A stretch of 26,412 nt of DNA from DATGHS01 sp035307785 (lineage in GTDB: Bacteria; Planctomycetota; Planctomycetia; Gemmatales; Gemmataceae). A program made the translations under genes and the position numbers. The notes below the pieces were generated by a model. That model searched no databases. It worked only from the letters and a program-made list of their open reading frames with translations, and was not told the origin of the DNA. This document shows, piece by piece, positions 7,423 through 15,508 of the stretch (positions are counted from its first letter, which is position 1; every line of letters starts with the position of its first letter). The DNA lies in assembly GCA_035307785.1 (NCBI GenBank), contig DATGHS010000384.1, positions 1 to 26,412 of the forward strand. Direction: 5' to 3'.

Positions 7423-9000
7423 ATGCCTGACACCGAACATCCCGACCCCGAAAATATGCACGAAGAAGATGCCGATAGCGATGCCGGCCACGACGAAGGC
7501 GGCGGCGAGAAAACCGCCAACGGCGCCGAGGAAAAGGTCCCGGAAAAGCTGCGCCAGGACGTGGAAATCACCGATGCCGGGCCGTGCAAAAAGCACATCA
7601 AGATCACCGTCAACCGCGAAGACATCGACACGCGCATCGATGAGAAAATCAGCGAACTGGTGCAGGAGCACGACAAGCCAGTGGTGGCCGGCTTCCGGCC
7701 CGGCAAGGCGCCGCGCAAGCTCGTGGAGCGGCGCTACCACAAGCAGGTGCAAGACGACGTCCGCGGCGAAGTGCTGATGGCCAGCCTAGAGCAACTGGCC
7801 GAGGATTATGACGTTGCCCCGCTGGCCCCGCCCGACATCAAGCCCGACAAAATTCAGATCCCCAAGGAAGGGCCGCTGATTTACGAATTCGACGTGGAAG
7901 TGCGGCCACAGTTCGACCTGCCCAACTACAAGGGCTTGAAGCTCAAACGTCTCGTGTACGAATTCACTGAGGCCGACGTGGATCGCGAATTACGCCGGTT
8001 GCTTGAACCCGATGGCCAGTTGGTGCCGAAGGGGGAGAAGGCGACCGTCGAGATCGGCGACTACATCGTCGCCGATCTGGTTTCGCGCATCGGCCAGCAG
8101 GTGCTGAGCGAGGCCAAGGAAGTGCAGATTCGCGTTGATCCGACGTTGGCCTTGCGCGACGGCGTGGCCGAAAAGTTTGGCGACCAGTTGAAGGGCGCCA
8201 AGGCCGGCGACTCGCGCGTGGTCGAGATCACGCTTTCCGATACCGTGTCCCAACCGCAATTGCGAGGGCAAAAGGTTCAGGCCACGTTCCAGATACTGGA
8301 CATCAAGACGATGCGCTTGCCGGAGCTGACGCATGAGTACCTGCACCGCTTCGGCGTGCATAACGAAGAGCAGTTGAAAGAATTGCTTCGCGTCGTTCTC
8401 GAGCGGAAGCTCGACTACCAGCGCAACCAGCATTTTCGCGAGCAGATTCTCCAGACCATCAACGAGGCCGCCAAGTGGGATTTGCCGCAGGACCTGTTGC
8501 AACGGCAAGCTCGCCGGGCTTTCCAGCGCAAAATCATGGAAATGCGCTCCTCCGGCATGAGCGACGAGGAGATTTCCGGCAAGGTGCGCCTGTTGGAGCG
8601 CGACGTGCTACGCACCACGGCGATGGCGCTGAAGGAGCATTTCGTCCTCCAGAAGATTGCCGAGGAAGAGAAGATCGACGTTGATCAGGATGATATCGAC
8701 GCCGAGATCGAGCGCATTGCCGACCGTTCGGACGAATCACCGCGCCGGGTTCGCGCCCAATTGGAGCGCGAAGACATGATGGAAGCGCTGGCCATCGAAC
8801 TCATCGAGCGCAAGACACTGGACCTGATTTTGGAAAACGCCGAGTACGAGGACCAGCCGCTGAAGCCGGGCGAAGCGGAAAAGGAAGTGGCGACGGTCGA
8901 GGCGCAGTTGACGACCGGCGAACTCGCCGACCCCACGGCCGCGCCGCCGCCGGAGGAGCTGAAGGAGGGACAGGACGAGGAGAAGCAAGACGCCAAATAG
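7423..9000 (+). CDS. tig: Trigger factor (ribosome-bound chaperone / peptidyl-prolyl isomerase)
   Basis: Binds the ribosome exit tunnel and folds nascent chains. The ribosome-binding signature GFRPGKAP is at residues 90-97. A FKBP-like domain lies near residues 200-290 (TVEIGDYIVADLV ... VVEITLSDTVSQPQLRGQKVQATFQI). It is followed by the long helical C-terminal chaperone arms (LTHEYLHRFGVHNEEQLKELLR onward). At 525 residues it is about 90 longer than the usual 430 or so. The excess is an acidic, disordered N-terminal leader of about 45 residues and a charged Pro/Glu-rich tail after residue 490. AAAGGA at 7410-7415 supports the start. ClpP/ClpX, frequent neighbours of tig, are not downstream here. 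Confidence 0.96.
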   Translation: MPDTEHPDPENMHEEDADSDAGHDEGGGEKTANGAEEKVPEKLRQDVEITDAGPCKKHIKITVNREDIDTRIDEKISELVQEHDKPVVAGFRPGKAPRKLVERRYHKQVQDDVRGEVLMASLEQLAEDYDVAPLAPPDIKPDKIQIPKEGPLIYEFDVEVRPQFDLPNYKGLKLKRLVYEFTEADVDRELRRLLEPDGQLVPKGEKATVEIGDYIVADLVSRIGQQVLSEAKEVQIRVDPTLALRDGVAEKFGDQLKGAKAGDSRVVEITLSDTVSQPQLRGQKVQATFQILDIKTMRLPELTHEYLHRFGVHNEEQLKELLRVVLERKLDYQRNQHFREQILQTINEAAKWDLPQDLLQRQARRAFQRKIMEMRSSGMSDEEISGKVRLLERDVLRTTAMALKEHFVLQKIAEEEKIDVDQDDIDAEIERIADRSDESPRRVRAQLEREDMMEALAIELIERKTLDLILENAEYEDQPLKPGEAEKEVATVEAQLTTGELADPTAAPPPEELKEGQDEEKQDAK

Positions 9001-9024
9001 CATACTCCGAACCGGGAGCCTGCC

Positions 9025-10314
9025 ATGATCGACTTCGACCAATTCTGGGCCGAGCCGGGATGTTTTCCCGGCATGGGCGCCGAAGAAACGAAAGCGTACA
9101 TGCAGCAACTCGCGGAGCAATTCGGCCCGCAGGGAGCCGCGGCGTTCAACCCCACTAGCGATCCGATGCTCAACCCGAGGCCAGGGTTGAGCCCCGAAGA
9201 GATCGCGGCATGGGAAAGCGAGCGCGGCGTGCAGTTGCCGGCAGTGCTCCGCGAAGTTTACGCCCGACAAAACGGCGGGTTCGTTTACGATACGCATCTT
9301 CGTCTTCTGCCGCTGGAAGAGATCGCTAGTCCCGGCCCCGAATTCTGGGATTGGGCCTCTTACGAGGAGGACGAGATCCCGGATCGCGGCCTTATCTTCT
9401 TCTTCGCCGAAGATCAGCAAGTGGACGGCGAGATCTTCCTGAACTTCAACGCTAACGGTCTGCACGGGGAACCGGCTGTAATGTCCTACCACAGCGACCC
9501 CGGCGACTTAAATCCGCGTTCGAAATCGGTAACGAAATTCCTCACGCGCATGCTCGAGACGTTCGAGACGCCATCAGTCGACTGGTCGGAAGCCGAGCGC
9601 GCAGAAGTCGTGGCCCGCGAAACGGTGGACATGTCGGCGGTGCATCAGGCGCCGGCTCAGTTGGAGCAAATCCTGGTTCGGCTGGGCGGCTCGCTTGTGC
9701 TCTTCACCCGCCAACATAGCCCAGCCGGAGAAATGCTTTCCCGGACCACCCTTCCGGAGCCCTTGTCGAAGGACATGTCGATGATCGACCGCCACGCGGC
9801 GAGTTATGCGCTAATGCTCTACCCCGAAGAGTCCGACGGCATTGTACAGCTGGAGTCGAAACAAACCCGCACTGGCCGCTGGAAGAACCGCACGACGAAG
9901 GGCGCCCCGGTTTATGTGAACTTCGAATCGCCCTCGCGCGACCGGCTCGAAGCGCTGCGGCAAACGCTCCTCGGCGAAAAAGCCGCCCAGCGCGCCCACG
10001 ACCGCGAAGAAAAGCAACAGCTGCTACAAGACAGGCTCGCAGCGATGTCGCCGGAGCAGAATCAAGCCGCGCTGATGCAGACCGCACTGCAACACCTGCA
10101 GCGAATGCGTGAAGAAGACGGAACCATCTTCAATCCCGGCGCGATGCCGCCCGAAGCCGCCGCCCTGCATGAATTAATGCAGCAAAAACTGCGCGAAATC
10201 GAACAGCGTACGCGCGAAAGGCTCGATCAGCATCCGCCCGATCCAGAGGCCGTGCGGCTGATGGAAGAGATGATGAGAAGCCGATTTTCGGAGAACGACT
10301 CGGAAAGTCCATGA
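9025..10314 (+). CDS. SUKH (SMI1/KNR4) domain protein with helical C-terminus
   Basis: A 429-residue cytoplasmic protein. Residues about 55-185 carry a SUKH-type pattern: LSPEEIAAWESERGVQLPAVLREVYARQNGG, then LRLLPLEEI, and later acidic-hydrophobic strands (GEIFLNFNANGLHGEPAVMSY) ending in KSVTKFLTRML. SUKH domains include many immunity proteins against contact-dependent or polymorphic toxins, but also housekeeping members. The remaining 245 or so residues are unusual: a middle section I do not recognise, then a long charged helical, coiled-coil-like region rich in Arg, Glu and Gln. GGGAG at 9014-9018 supports the start, 24 bp after trigger factor, so the two may be co-transcribed. No toxin gene is adjacent. 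Confidence 0.8.
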   Translation: MIDFDQFWAEPGCFPGMGAEETKAYMQQLAEQFGPQGAAAFNPTSDPMLNPRPGLSPEEIAAWESERGVQLPAVLREVYARQNGGFVYDTHLRLLPLEEIASPGPEFWDWASYEEDEIPDRGLIFFFAEDQQVDGEIFLNFNANGLHGEPAVMSYHSDPGDLNPRSKSVTKFLTRMLETFETPSVDWSEAERAEVVARETVDMSAVHQAPAQLEQILVRLGGSLVLFTRQHSPAGEMLSRTTLPEPLSKDMSMIDRHAASYALMLYPEESDGIVQLESKQTRTGRWKNRTTKGAPVYVNFESPSRDRLEALRQTLLGEKAAQRAHDREEKQQLLQDRLAAMSPEQNQAALMQTALQHLQRMREEDGTIFNPGAMPPEAAALHELMQQKLREIEQRTRERLDQHPPDPEAVRLMEEMMRSRFSENDSESP

Positions 10315-10335
10315 ATCAGCAAACTCGTCCGAGGC

Positions 10336-10381
10336 GGGCACGAAATAAGCGGCGCTCTTGAGCGCCGCTTACTTCGTGCCC
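10336..10381 (+). terminator. Strong 22-bp hairpin after the SUKH gene
   Basis: The 22-base arms 10336-10357 and 10360-10381 are complementary at all but one position (A opposite C in RNA terms), with a 2-base loop. It starts 21 bases after the SUKH stop. No T-run follows, so it may be a rho-independent-like terminator of the T-poor kind or an RNA-stability element. Confidence 0.6.
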
Positions 10382-10463
10382 GGCCCTGACTTCTCCTTGC
10401 CCGTCAACCCTTCAACTCGCATACTGACGCCAATTCTGTTCCCATTTCACCGGAGACTTCATC

Positions 10464-13463
10464 ATGCCGCAGGGCTGGCACCGGCTCATTCCCGCTTCCC
10501 CCTGGTATCGCGGGGACGGGAATTATCGCATCGAGGCGTATTCGGAGTTTATGCCACCGCCGAAGTTGGGTTGGAAGCCCTACGGCAACCTGCCGCCCGA
10601 CCCGGATTTGTTGTCGCCCCAAGATCCGTTTGGCTGGTACGTCCACGAATGGGAAGTGCACCTCGAATTGCAACCGGGTTTGCTACAGGTGGGCAAACAA
10701 ATCGTGGGCAAGCTCGGCAAGTTGCACGATGCCAACCCCGAATGTCACATTCCCAAATCGGACTTGAACGACAATCCGTTCTGGCCCCCAGAGCTAGCTG
10801 CGGCACCGAAGCGGCCCCACGATCACTGCGTGGTGCTGTTGCCGCTGGCGCTGTCGCGCACGCAAGACGACAAGGGCCGCGTGCTCTGGACGCTCTTCGG
10901 CAACAGCGAGCAAGGGCCCGGTAAGGCATTCTGGAAGAGCTTCTTTGTCGCGCCCAAGAAAGAAGCCCCGGCCGACGTCGGCTACGTGTTCTTCTCGCGC
11001 CTGCTGCGCACAGTTTACGGCGAACATATTGATGATCTTTTCGATGCCGGCTTTCGGATTTTGCCCGACGACGAACCCCTTTTCGATTTCTGGGACGAAG
11101 GCCCGCTGCCCTCGTGGGCGGAGCCCTTGCGGCTGCGCGAGCAATCGTCGGTGGCCAAGGTTAAGTATCTGCTCACATTTCGGCCGTTCGGCCGGTTGCC
11201 CGCGGCCCTGCGCAAGGCGTATCTCGGCGGTAAATTGCATTTGCTCCCCGCGCCCGGGAGCCTCTTCTTCTGGGGCGCGCCGCTTTACAAGAAGCTGCAC
11301 GAGGAATTGCCGCTGGCGCTGCAAATTCCGCTGCTGCACCTCGTGGCCCGGCATCGGGTTCCTCCCGGGATCAAGGTCCCGCAATCGGGCTTTTTGCATG
11401 AACCTTCGGCCGACCGGCCGCACGCTAACTCGCACGCCCCCCACGTGCGCAACACCTACAAGCGCACGCATCGCTGGGACAAAATCCTGCGCGATCAGGA
11501 TGAACTCGATTTGCTCAAGCGCCAGGAACAGCCGCTGATACATGTGCTCTTCAGCACCATTCCGGACGATGTAGCCCTTTACGACAAGCCTATGGGCCGC
11601 AACGTGCAAATCTGGACCGAAGACGGCGAGCTGCTGCTCGACGGCCCAAATGCCACGCCCGAGCAACTCAAGCATGCTTTTCACGAAGTGAAAGCGGGCG
11701 GCCTCTTTGGTTACCGCTTCCTTTTCCCGGCAATGCGCCTGGGCCGGCATGAAGTCTACTGGCACCGGCCGCTGGTCGCCTACCGCGATGACAAGGGTGA
11801 GGTCGCGCTGATCCCCGATGCCCCGCTCGGCTACTTTACCGCCTACGACACAAGCAAGTTGCGGATCGACAAGCCAATCGAACTCTGGCCGCGCCTGCAT
11901 CGCCGGCCATTGCCTACCGCAGCCATCGAGCTTTATCACACCGGCGATGCCCACGTTTGTAAGCCCATCGTTCGTGGCATCCGCAAGCTGTTCGATGCTT
12001 ATCGAACGATGAATCGTATTCCCCGCTCGCTGCTGGGGAGAGAAGCTAGGGATAAGGGGCGAGCGTTTAACCCCTCACCTCCGGCCCCTCTTCCCAACGG
12101 GGAGAGGGAAGAGAAGAAGATTCCGCAGTCCTTGGCGCGGCAACTTTTAGCACTCCATCACGGCCAAACCCTGGAGCATTGGCTTGATTCCATCCCCGAT
12201 GCCGGCTTGGCAGTGCAGGTCCGCGATCTGATCGATTTCCAACCGACGCCGCTGCCTGCGCCGGTGCGGCGCAATCCGAAGGTGCCTGCCTCGCTTACTT
12301 ATGGCCACACCGCCCGCCGCTCGTTCGAAGTCAACTACTGGAAAACCATCGCCGCGCTGGCTGAAAGCACGTTTCTGAACAAGAACAATGCTGACTGTGT
12401 GCTCGATAAAGACACGCAGCGGCTGTTGCCCTATCATGGCCGGCAGCTCGATGCGCTCGGCGACTACTTGCTGGCTTACTACCAGCGCTGGGTGGACAAG
12501 GCGCGAATGACGGGCAAAGCGCTCGTTGGCGAGATGCCGTTCCAGTGGCAAACCGACATGGATTATTCCTGGATGGGTGGCTGGGACATGAACCGCGAGC
12601 GGCCGGCCGAGCGCGACATCATCATGGTCATTCCCGGCAAAGACCGCAGCCGAGCCGTCATCATGTCGGACCATTACGACACGGCCTACATGTGCGACAA
12701 GTACGAAAAAGATTTGGGAGGTTGCGGGGCCCGAATTGCGGCGTGCGGTGCCGACGACAACCACTCCGCCACCGCCGCCATGATGCTCGCCGCGCCGATC
12801 TTTCTCAGTATGAGCCAAACCGGCCGGCTTGGCTGCGATGTCTGGCTCATTCACCTCACCGGCGAAGAGTTCCCCGCCGACTGCCTGGGCGCCCGAGCGC
12901 TCACGGAGCGGCTTATCGAAGGCACGCTGAAACTGCATCTGCCGAATGGCAAGAAAAAGGACCTGTCGAAAGTGCAAGTCCAGGGGCTGTATGTCTCCGA
13001 CATGATCGCCCACAACAATGACCACGAGCACGACATTTTTCAGATTTCGCCCGGCATCGGGCCGATTTCCTTCTGGCTGGCGGAGCAAGCGCACATCGCG
13101 AATGAGATCTGGAATGCATCCGTCCCCGTCTGGAACGAGCAGCAGGGCCGAGCGAACCTGCCGCGCGGCCGCCGCAGTCCGCACGGCGGCGCGATTCCGG
13201 CCGAGGCGCCGTTCCTTTCCCTGTCCGGTCAAGTGCGCACGGTTGTGGACCCGCACAGCACGCTGTACAACACCGACGGCCAAATCTTCTCCGACGCCGG
13301 CGTGCCGTGCGTGCTGTTCATGGAAAACTACGACATCAACCGCGTAGGTTATCACGACACGCACGACACGATGGCGAACATCGATCTGGACTATGGTGCC
13401 GCGGTGTGCGCGATTACGATTGAGAGCGTGGCCCGCGCCGCGACGGAGAAAGCGCCCGGTTAA
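10464..13463 (+). CDS. Large M28-type zinc aminopeptidase-like protein
   Basis: A 999-residue protein. The last 280 or so residues have the ordered metal ligands of an M28 two-zinc peptidase: H737-x-D739 (SDHYDTAY), D764/D765 (GADDNHSA), E801/E802 (TGEEFP), D846 (YVSDMIA) and H964/H967 (YHDTHDT). The peptidase should therefore be catalytically competent. The first 700 or so residues match no family I recognise. They contain a DUF-like opening and long Arg/Leu/Pro-rich segments, with no signal peptide, so a cytoplasmic location is likely. A palindromic repeat is translated in frame at residues 520-549. GGAGA at 10452-10456 supports the start. Family for the C-terminus is secure; substrate and N-terminal role are unknown. 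Confidence 0.85.
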   Translation: MPQGWHRLIPASPWYRGDGNYRIEAYSEFMPPPKLGWKPYGNLPPDPDLLSPQDPFGWYVHEWEVHLELQPGLLQVGKQIVGKLGKLHDANPECHIPKSDLNDNPFWPPELAAAPKRPHDHCVVLLPLALSRTQDDKGRVLWTLFGNSEQGPGKAFWKSFFVAPKKEAPADVGYVFFSRLLRTVYGEHIDDLFDAGFRILPDDEPLFDFWDEGPLPSWAEPLRLREQSSVAKVKYLLTFRPFGRLPAALRKAYLGGKLHLLPAPGSLFFWGAPLYKKLHEELPLALQIPLLHLVARHRVPPGIKVPQSGFLHEPSADRPHANSHAPHVRNTYKRTHRWDKILRDQDELDLLKRQEQPLIHVLFSTIPDDVALYDKPMGRNVQIWTEDGELLLDGPNATPEQLKHAFHEVKAGGLFGYRFLFPAMRLGRHEVYWHRPLVAYRDDKGEVALIPDAPLGYFTAYDTSKLRIDKPIELWPRLHRRPLPTAAIELYHTGDAHVCKPIVRGIRKLFDAYRTMNRIPRSLLGREARDKGRAFNPSPPAPLPNGEREEKKIPQSLARQLLALHHGQTLEHWLDSIPDAGLAVQVRDLIDFQPTPLPAPVRRNPKVPASLTYGHTARRSFEVNYWKTIAALAESTFLNKNNADCVLDKDTQRLLPYHGRQLDALGDYLLAYYQRWVDKARMTGKALVGEMPFQWQTDMDYSWMGGWDMNRERPAERDIIMVIPGKDRSRAVIMSDHYDTAYMCDKYEKDLGGCGARIAACGADDNHSATAAMMLAAPIFLSMSQTGRLGCDVWLIHLTGEEFPADCLGARALTERLIEGTLKLHLPNGKKKDLSKVQVQGLYVSDMIAHNNDHEHDIFQISPGIGPISFWLAEQAHIANEIWNASVPVWNEQQGRANLPRGRRSPHGGAIPAEAPFLSLSGQVRTVVDPHSTLYNTDGQIFSDAGVPCVLFMENYDINRVGYHDTHDTMANIDLDYGAAVCAITIESVARAATEKAPG
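12021..12109. repeat. Three-hairpin palindromic repeat, copy B, inside a CDS
   Basis: An 89-bp stretch aligns without gaps to copy A (1608-1696); my hand count is 68 identical of 89. The third hairpin (CCCCTCTTCCC-AACGGGGAGAGGG) is best preserved; the first has decayed. It reads through in frame in the peptidase gene, giving a Pro/Gly/Arg-rich insert (PSPPAPLPNGERE). Confidence 0.8.
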
Positions 13464-13564
13464 CCGCGATGTCGGAACCTCGGTTAGCCGCGACGCGCAG
13501 TCTTCGGAGCGGAGCGCGCTGGCGCAAGGGTTCAGCGCCGCTATGATGCTTGTGGAGGTGCCGC

Positions 13565-14329
13565 ATGCCTGTTCACGACTGGACTCGCGTGAAAGCCGGG
13601 ATTTTCCACGACTTTCATCAAGAGTGGATTTTGACGATCAAGCATGCCATCAATCGCATTCTAAAAGGCACTGAATACTACGCTTTGGCTGAGCAAATTG
13701 CCGGCAGCAAGATTCCCGACGTTCTCACATTAGAGGCTCCCACGAGACAAGAGGACCGAACGAAGGGGCGATCGCGGAGCAAGCCCAATGGCAAAAATAA
13801 AGTTCCAGGTGTGGCGTTGGCCACGAGACCGCCCAAGGCCGACTTCCGAATCAGCAATCCGCCGCGGTGGTACGGCATGACAAAGAAGTCGGTGTCGATT
13901 CGCCACGTCAGCGAAGATTCCATCGTAGCCGTGCTGGAAATCGTCTTTCCTGGCAATAAGTGCAGTATTAGCGCGCTGAACGTTTTCATACGCAAAGCGC
14001 AAGATCTTCTGGAATCTGGAATACATCTGTCCTACGTGGACTTGTTTCCGCCGACGAAACGCGACCCGGAGGGGCTTCATCCAGTGATTTGGGGCGAAGA
14101 CGATGCCCATATCTATCATTTCAATTCGGAAAAGCCGCTCACTTGCGCGTCGTATATCGGCGGCCCGTTTGCTGAGGCATTTGTGCAATCCGTCGCTGTC
14201 GGTCATAAATTGCCGGACCTGTCGGTTTTCCTGACGCCGGATGATTACATCACCGTGCCACTCGAGGCGACCTACGACGCAGCATTCGAAGAGGTGCCGG
14301 GGAGATGGCGGGAAGTGCTAGAGCGGTAG
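13565..14329 (+). CDS. DUF4058 family protein
   Basis: A 254-residue soluble protein. The family hallmark opening MPVHDWTRVKAGIFHDFH is present, followed by a helical segment ending TEYYALAEQ, and later strands including ISALNVFIRKAQDLLESGIHLSYVDLFPP. DUF4058 proteins are common in Planctomycetota and Cyanobacteria; their function is unknown. The ATG at 13565 was chosen over an in-frame TTG at 13550 because GGAGG lies at 13554-13558 with ideal spacing and the family starts exactly at this Met. The next gene begins 6 bp after the stop, so the two form an operon. Length is normal for the family. Confidence 0.9.
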   Translation: MPVHDWTRVKAGIFHDFHQEWILTIKHAINRILKGTEYYALAEQIAGSKIPDVLTLEAPTRQEDRTKGRSRSKPNGKNKVPGVALATRPPKADFRISNPPRWYGMTKKSVSIRHVSEDSIVAVLEIVFPGNKCSISALNVFIRKAQDLLESGIHLSYVDLFPPTKRDPEGLHPVIWGEDDAHIYHFNSEKPLTCASYIGGPFAEAFVQSVAVGHKLPDLSVFLTPDDYITVPLEATYDAAFEEVPGRWREVLER

Positions 14330-14335
14330 GCAACA

Positions 14336-14980
14336 ATGGACAAAGACGAAAAACGACGGCTCAAGAAGCTTGGTAAACGCATAATCGCCGAACAATCAGC
14401 AGAACTTGAGCGCTTGATGGCGGAAGTTAACCCGGCTCCATTTGGCAGCGATCAGTGGGTCGCCAATTATCGTCAAGGCATTCAAAATGAACATCTGCTT
14501 GAAGCCACTCGGCCAGATTTGATCCATGCTAGCCAGATAAGAGCTGACTTTCTGGTTTATCCGCAACGCGATGCATTGCCGCCAGAACTGTTGGGTGTTC
14601 CCGGGTACTTCTGGGAGTGCCTAGCCTGCGGCGACGCCGTAAGTTCATTGCCAAGCCGAAGTGTCAAATGTGCGTGCGGAAATGTTTCAATTGTAATTGC
14701 TTTTCGAAATCGAATTATCAGCAAACCCGAAAGGGCTCGCCACATCGCGCTGCAAGAACATGTTCTGCCGGAATCACCTTTGAGCTCTTGCTACTATTGG
14801 GAATGCCTCGACTGTGGCGAGAAGATCCATGCAGCGCCAGAATTTACACTACACTGCGAATGCGGCAACATCGAGATTATTGTGGAGCCGCCACGGCGCG
14901 ACTTCACAGATCGACAGAGAGTTCGCTTAATCAAGCTCATCGGAAGAGCCAGGCGGCGGGCGTCGTGGAAGTTTTGGTAA
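14336..14980 (+). CDS. Protein with two matching CxxC-x13-CxC zinc knuckles
   Basis: A 214-residue protein I do not recognise as a named family. It has two internal copies of one module, residues about 91-120 and 153-183. Each begins with an aromatic-rich WEC and carries C-x2-C-x13-C-x-C: C95, C98, C112, C114 in the first and C157, C160, C174, C176 in the second, with both CxC pairs followed by GN. Each module should bind one zinc. The first 35 residues are a charged helix, and the C-terminus is Arg-rich and ends WKFW. It follows the DUF4058 gene by 6 bp, so joint transcription is likely. Zinc-ribbon proteins of this kind often bind nucleic acid or proteins, but no role can be assigned here. 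Confidence 0.75.
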   Translation: MDKDEKRRLKKLGKRIIAEQSAELERLMAEVNPAPFGSDQWVANYRQGIQNEHLLEATRPDLIHASQIRADFLVYPQRDALPPELLGVPGYFWECLACGDAVSSLPSRSVKCACGNVSIVIAFRNRIISKPERARHIALQEHVLPESPLSSCYYWECLDCGEKIHAAPEFTLHCECGNIEIIVEPPRRDFTDRQRVRLIKLIGRARRRASWKFW

Positions 14981-15013
14981 AAAGCAATTTGTTCCGACTG
15001 TTGCTGCTTGCGG

Positions 15014-15391
15014 CTACTCCCCCGCCATCTCCTCCACCATCCGCCACTGCTCCGCCGTCACGGGCATCACCGAGAGCCGCGAGTTGCGGACCAGGTCCCA
15101 GTCCTTCAGCGCCGTGATCTTCTTGATCTCCGCCAGCGGCACCGGTTTCGGCAGGCGGCGCACCGGGGCCACGGTCACTTCGCCATCTTTCGCCTTTACC
15201 ACGCGCATTTCGCCGACAATCGCTTTCTCCTTGCCGGTGTGGTAATACAGCACGCGGTCGCCGGGTTGAACTTTGCGCAGATGGATGAGTGCCAGCGCAT
15301 TTTCGACGCCGTCCCACACGGTCTGCCTGTCGCGCTCCAGGTCGGCGTAGTTGTAGTGCGTGGGTTCTTCTTTGAAAAGCCAAAGCGCCAT
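15014..15391 (-). CDS. EVE-domain protein
   Basis: A 125-residue single-domain protein of the EVE (PUA-like) family, related to human thymocyte nuclear protein 1. The family pattern is complete: opening LFKEEPTHYNYADLERD, TVWDGVENALA, the core GDRVLYYHTGKEKAIVG, and closing KDWDLVRNSRLSVMPVTAEQWRMVEEMA. EVE proteins bind modified nucleobases in DNA or RNA; several are linked to restriction of modified DNA or to RNA modification. No signal peptide is present. On the minus strand GGGAG lies just upstream (15398-15402), supporting the start. It is divergent from the cytochrome gene. No restriction or modification gene is adjacent, so no defence context is seen. Confidence 0.92.
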   Translation of the reverse strand: MALWLFKEEPTHYNYADLERDRQTVWDGVENALALIHLRKVQPGDRVLYYHTGKEKAIVGEMRVVKAKDGEVTVAPVRRLPKPVPLAEIKKITALKDWDLVRNSRLSVMPVTAEQWRMVEEMAGE

Positions 15392-15508
15392 GGAGATCTC
15401 CCTTATTCGCTCGGCTGGGAAGATTTTGCCTCGCGGCTAACCTTATTAGGGAATTCGAACCCTTTCCAGCCCTTGCACACCGGCGCATGCCAGGATAGGA
15501 TCGACTGC

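Noticed and set aside
10794..11954. 386-residue minus-strand frame, and another of 405 residues at 12147-13364
   Set aside because: Both are shadows of the M28-type peptidase gene and match no family.
15014..15391. EVE protein as part of a defence island
   Set aside because: No restriction, modification, toxin or nuclease gene is adjacent; the neighbours are a DUF4058 pair and a cytochrome.
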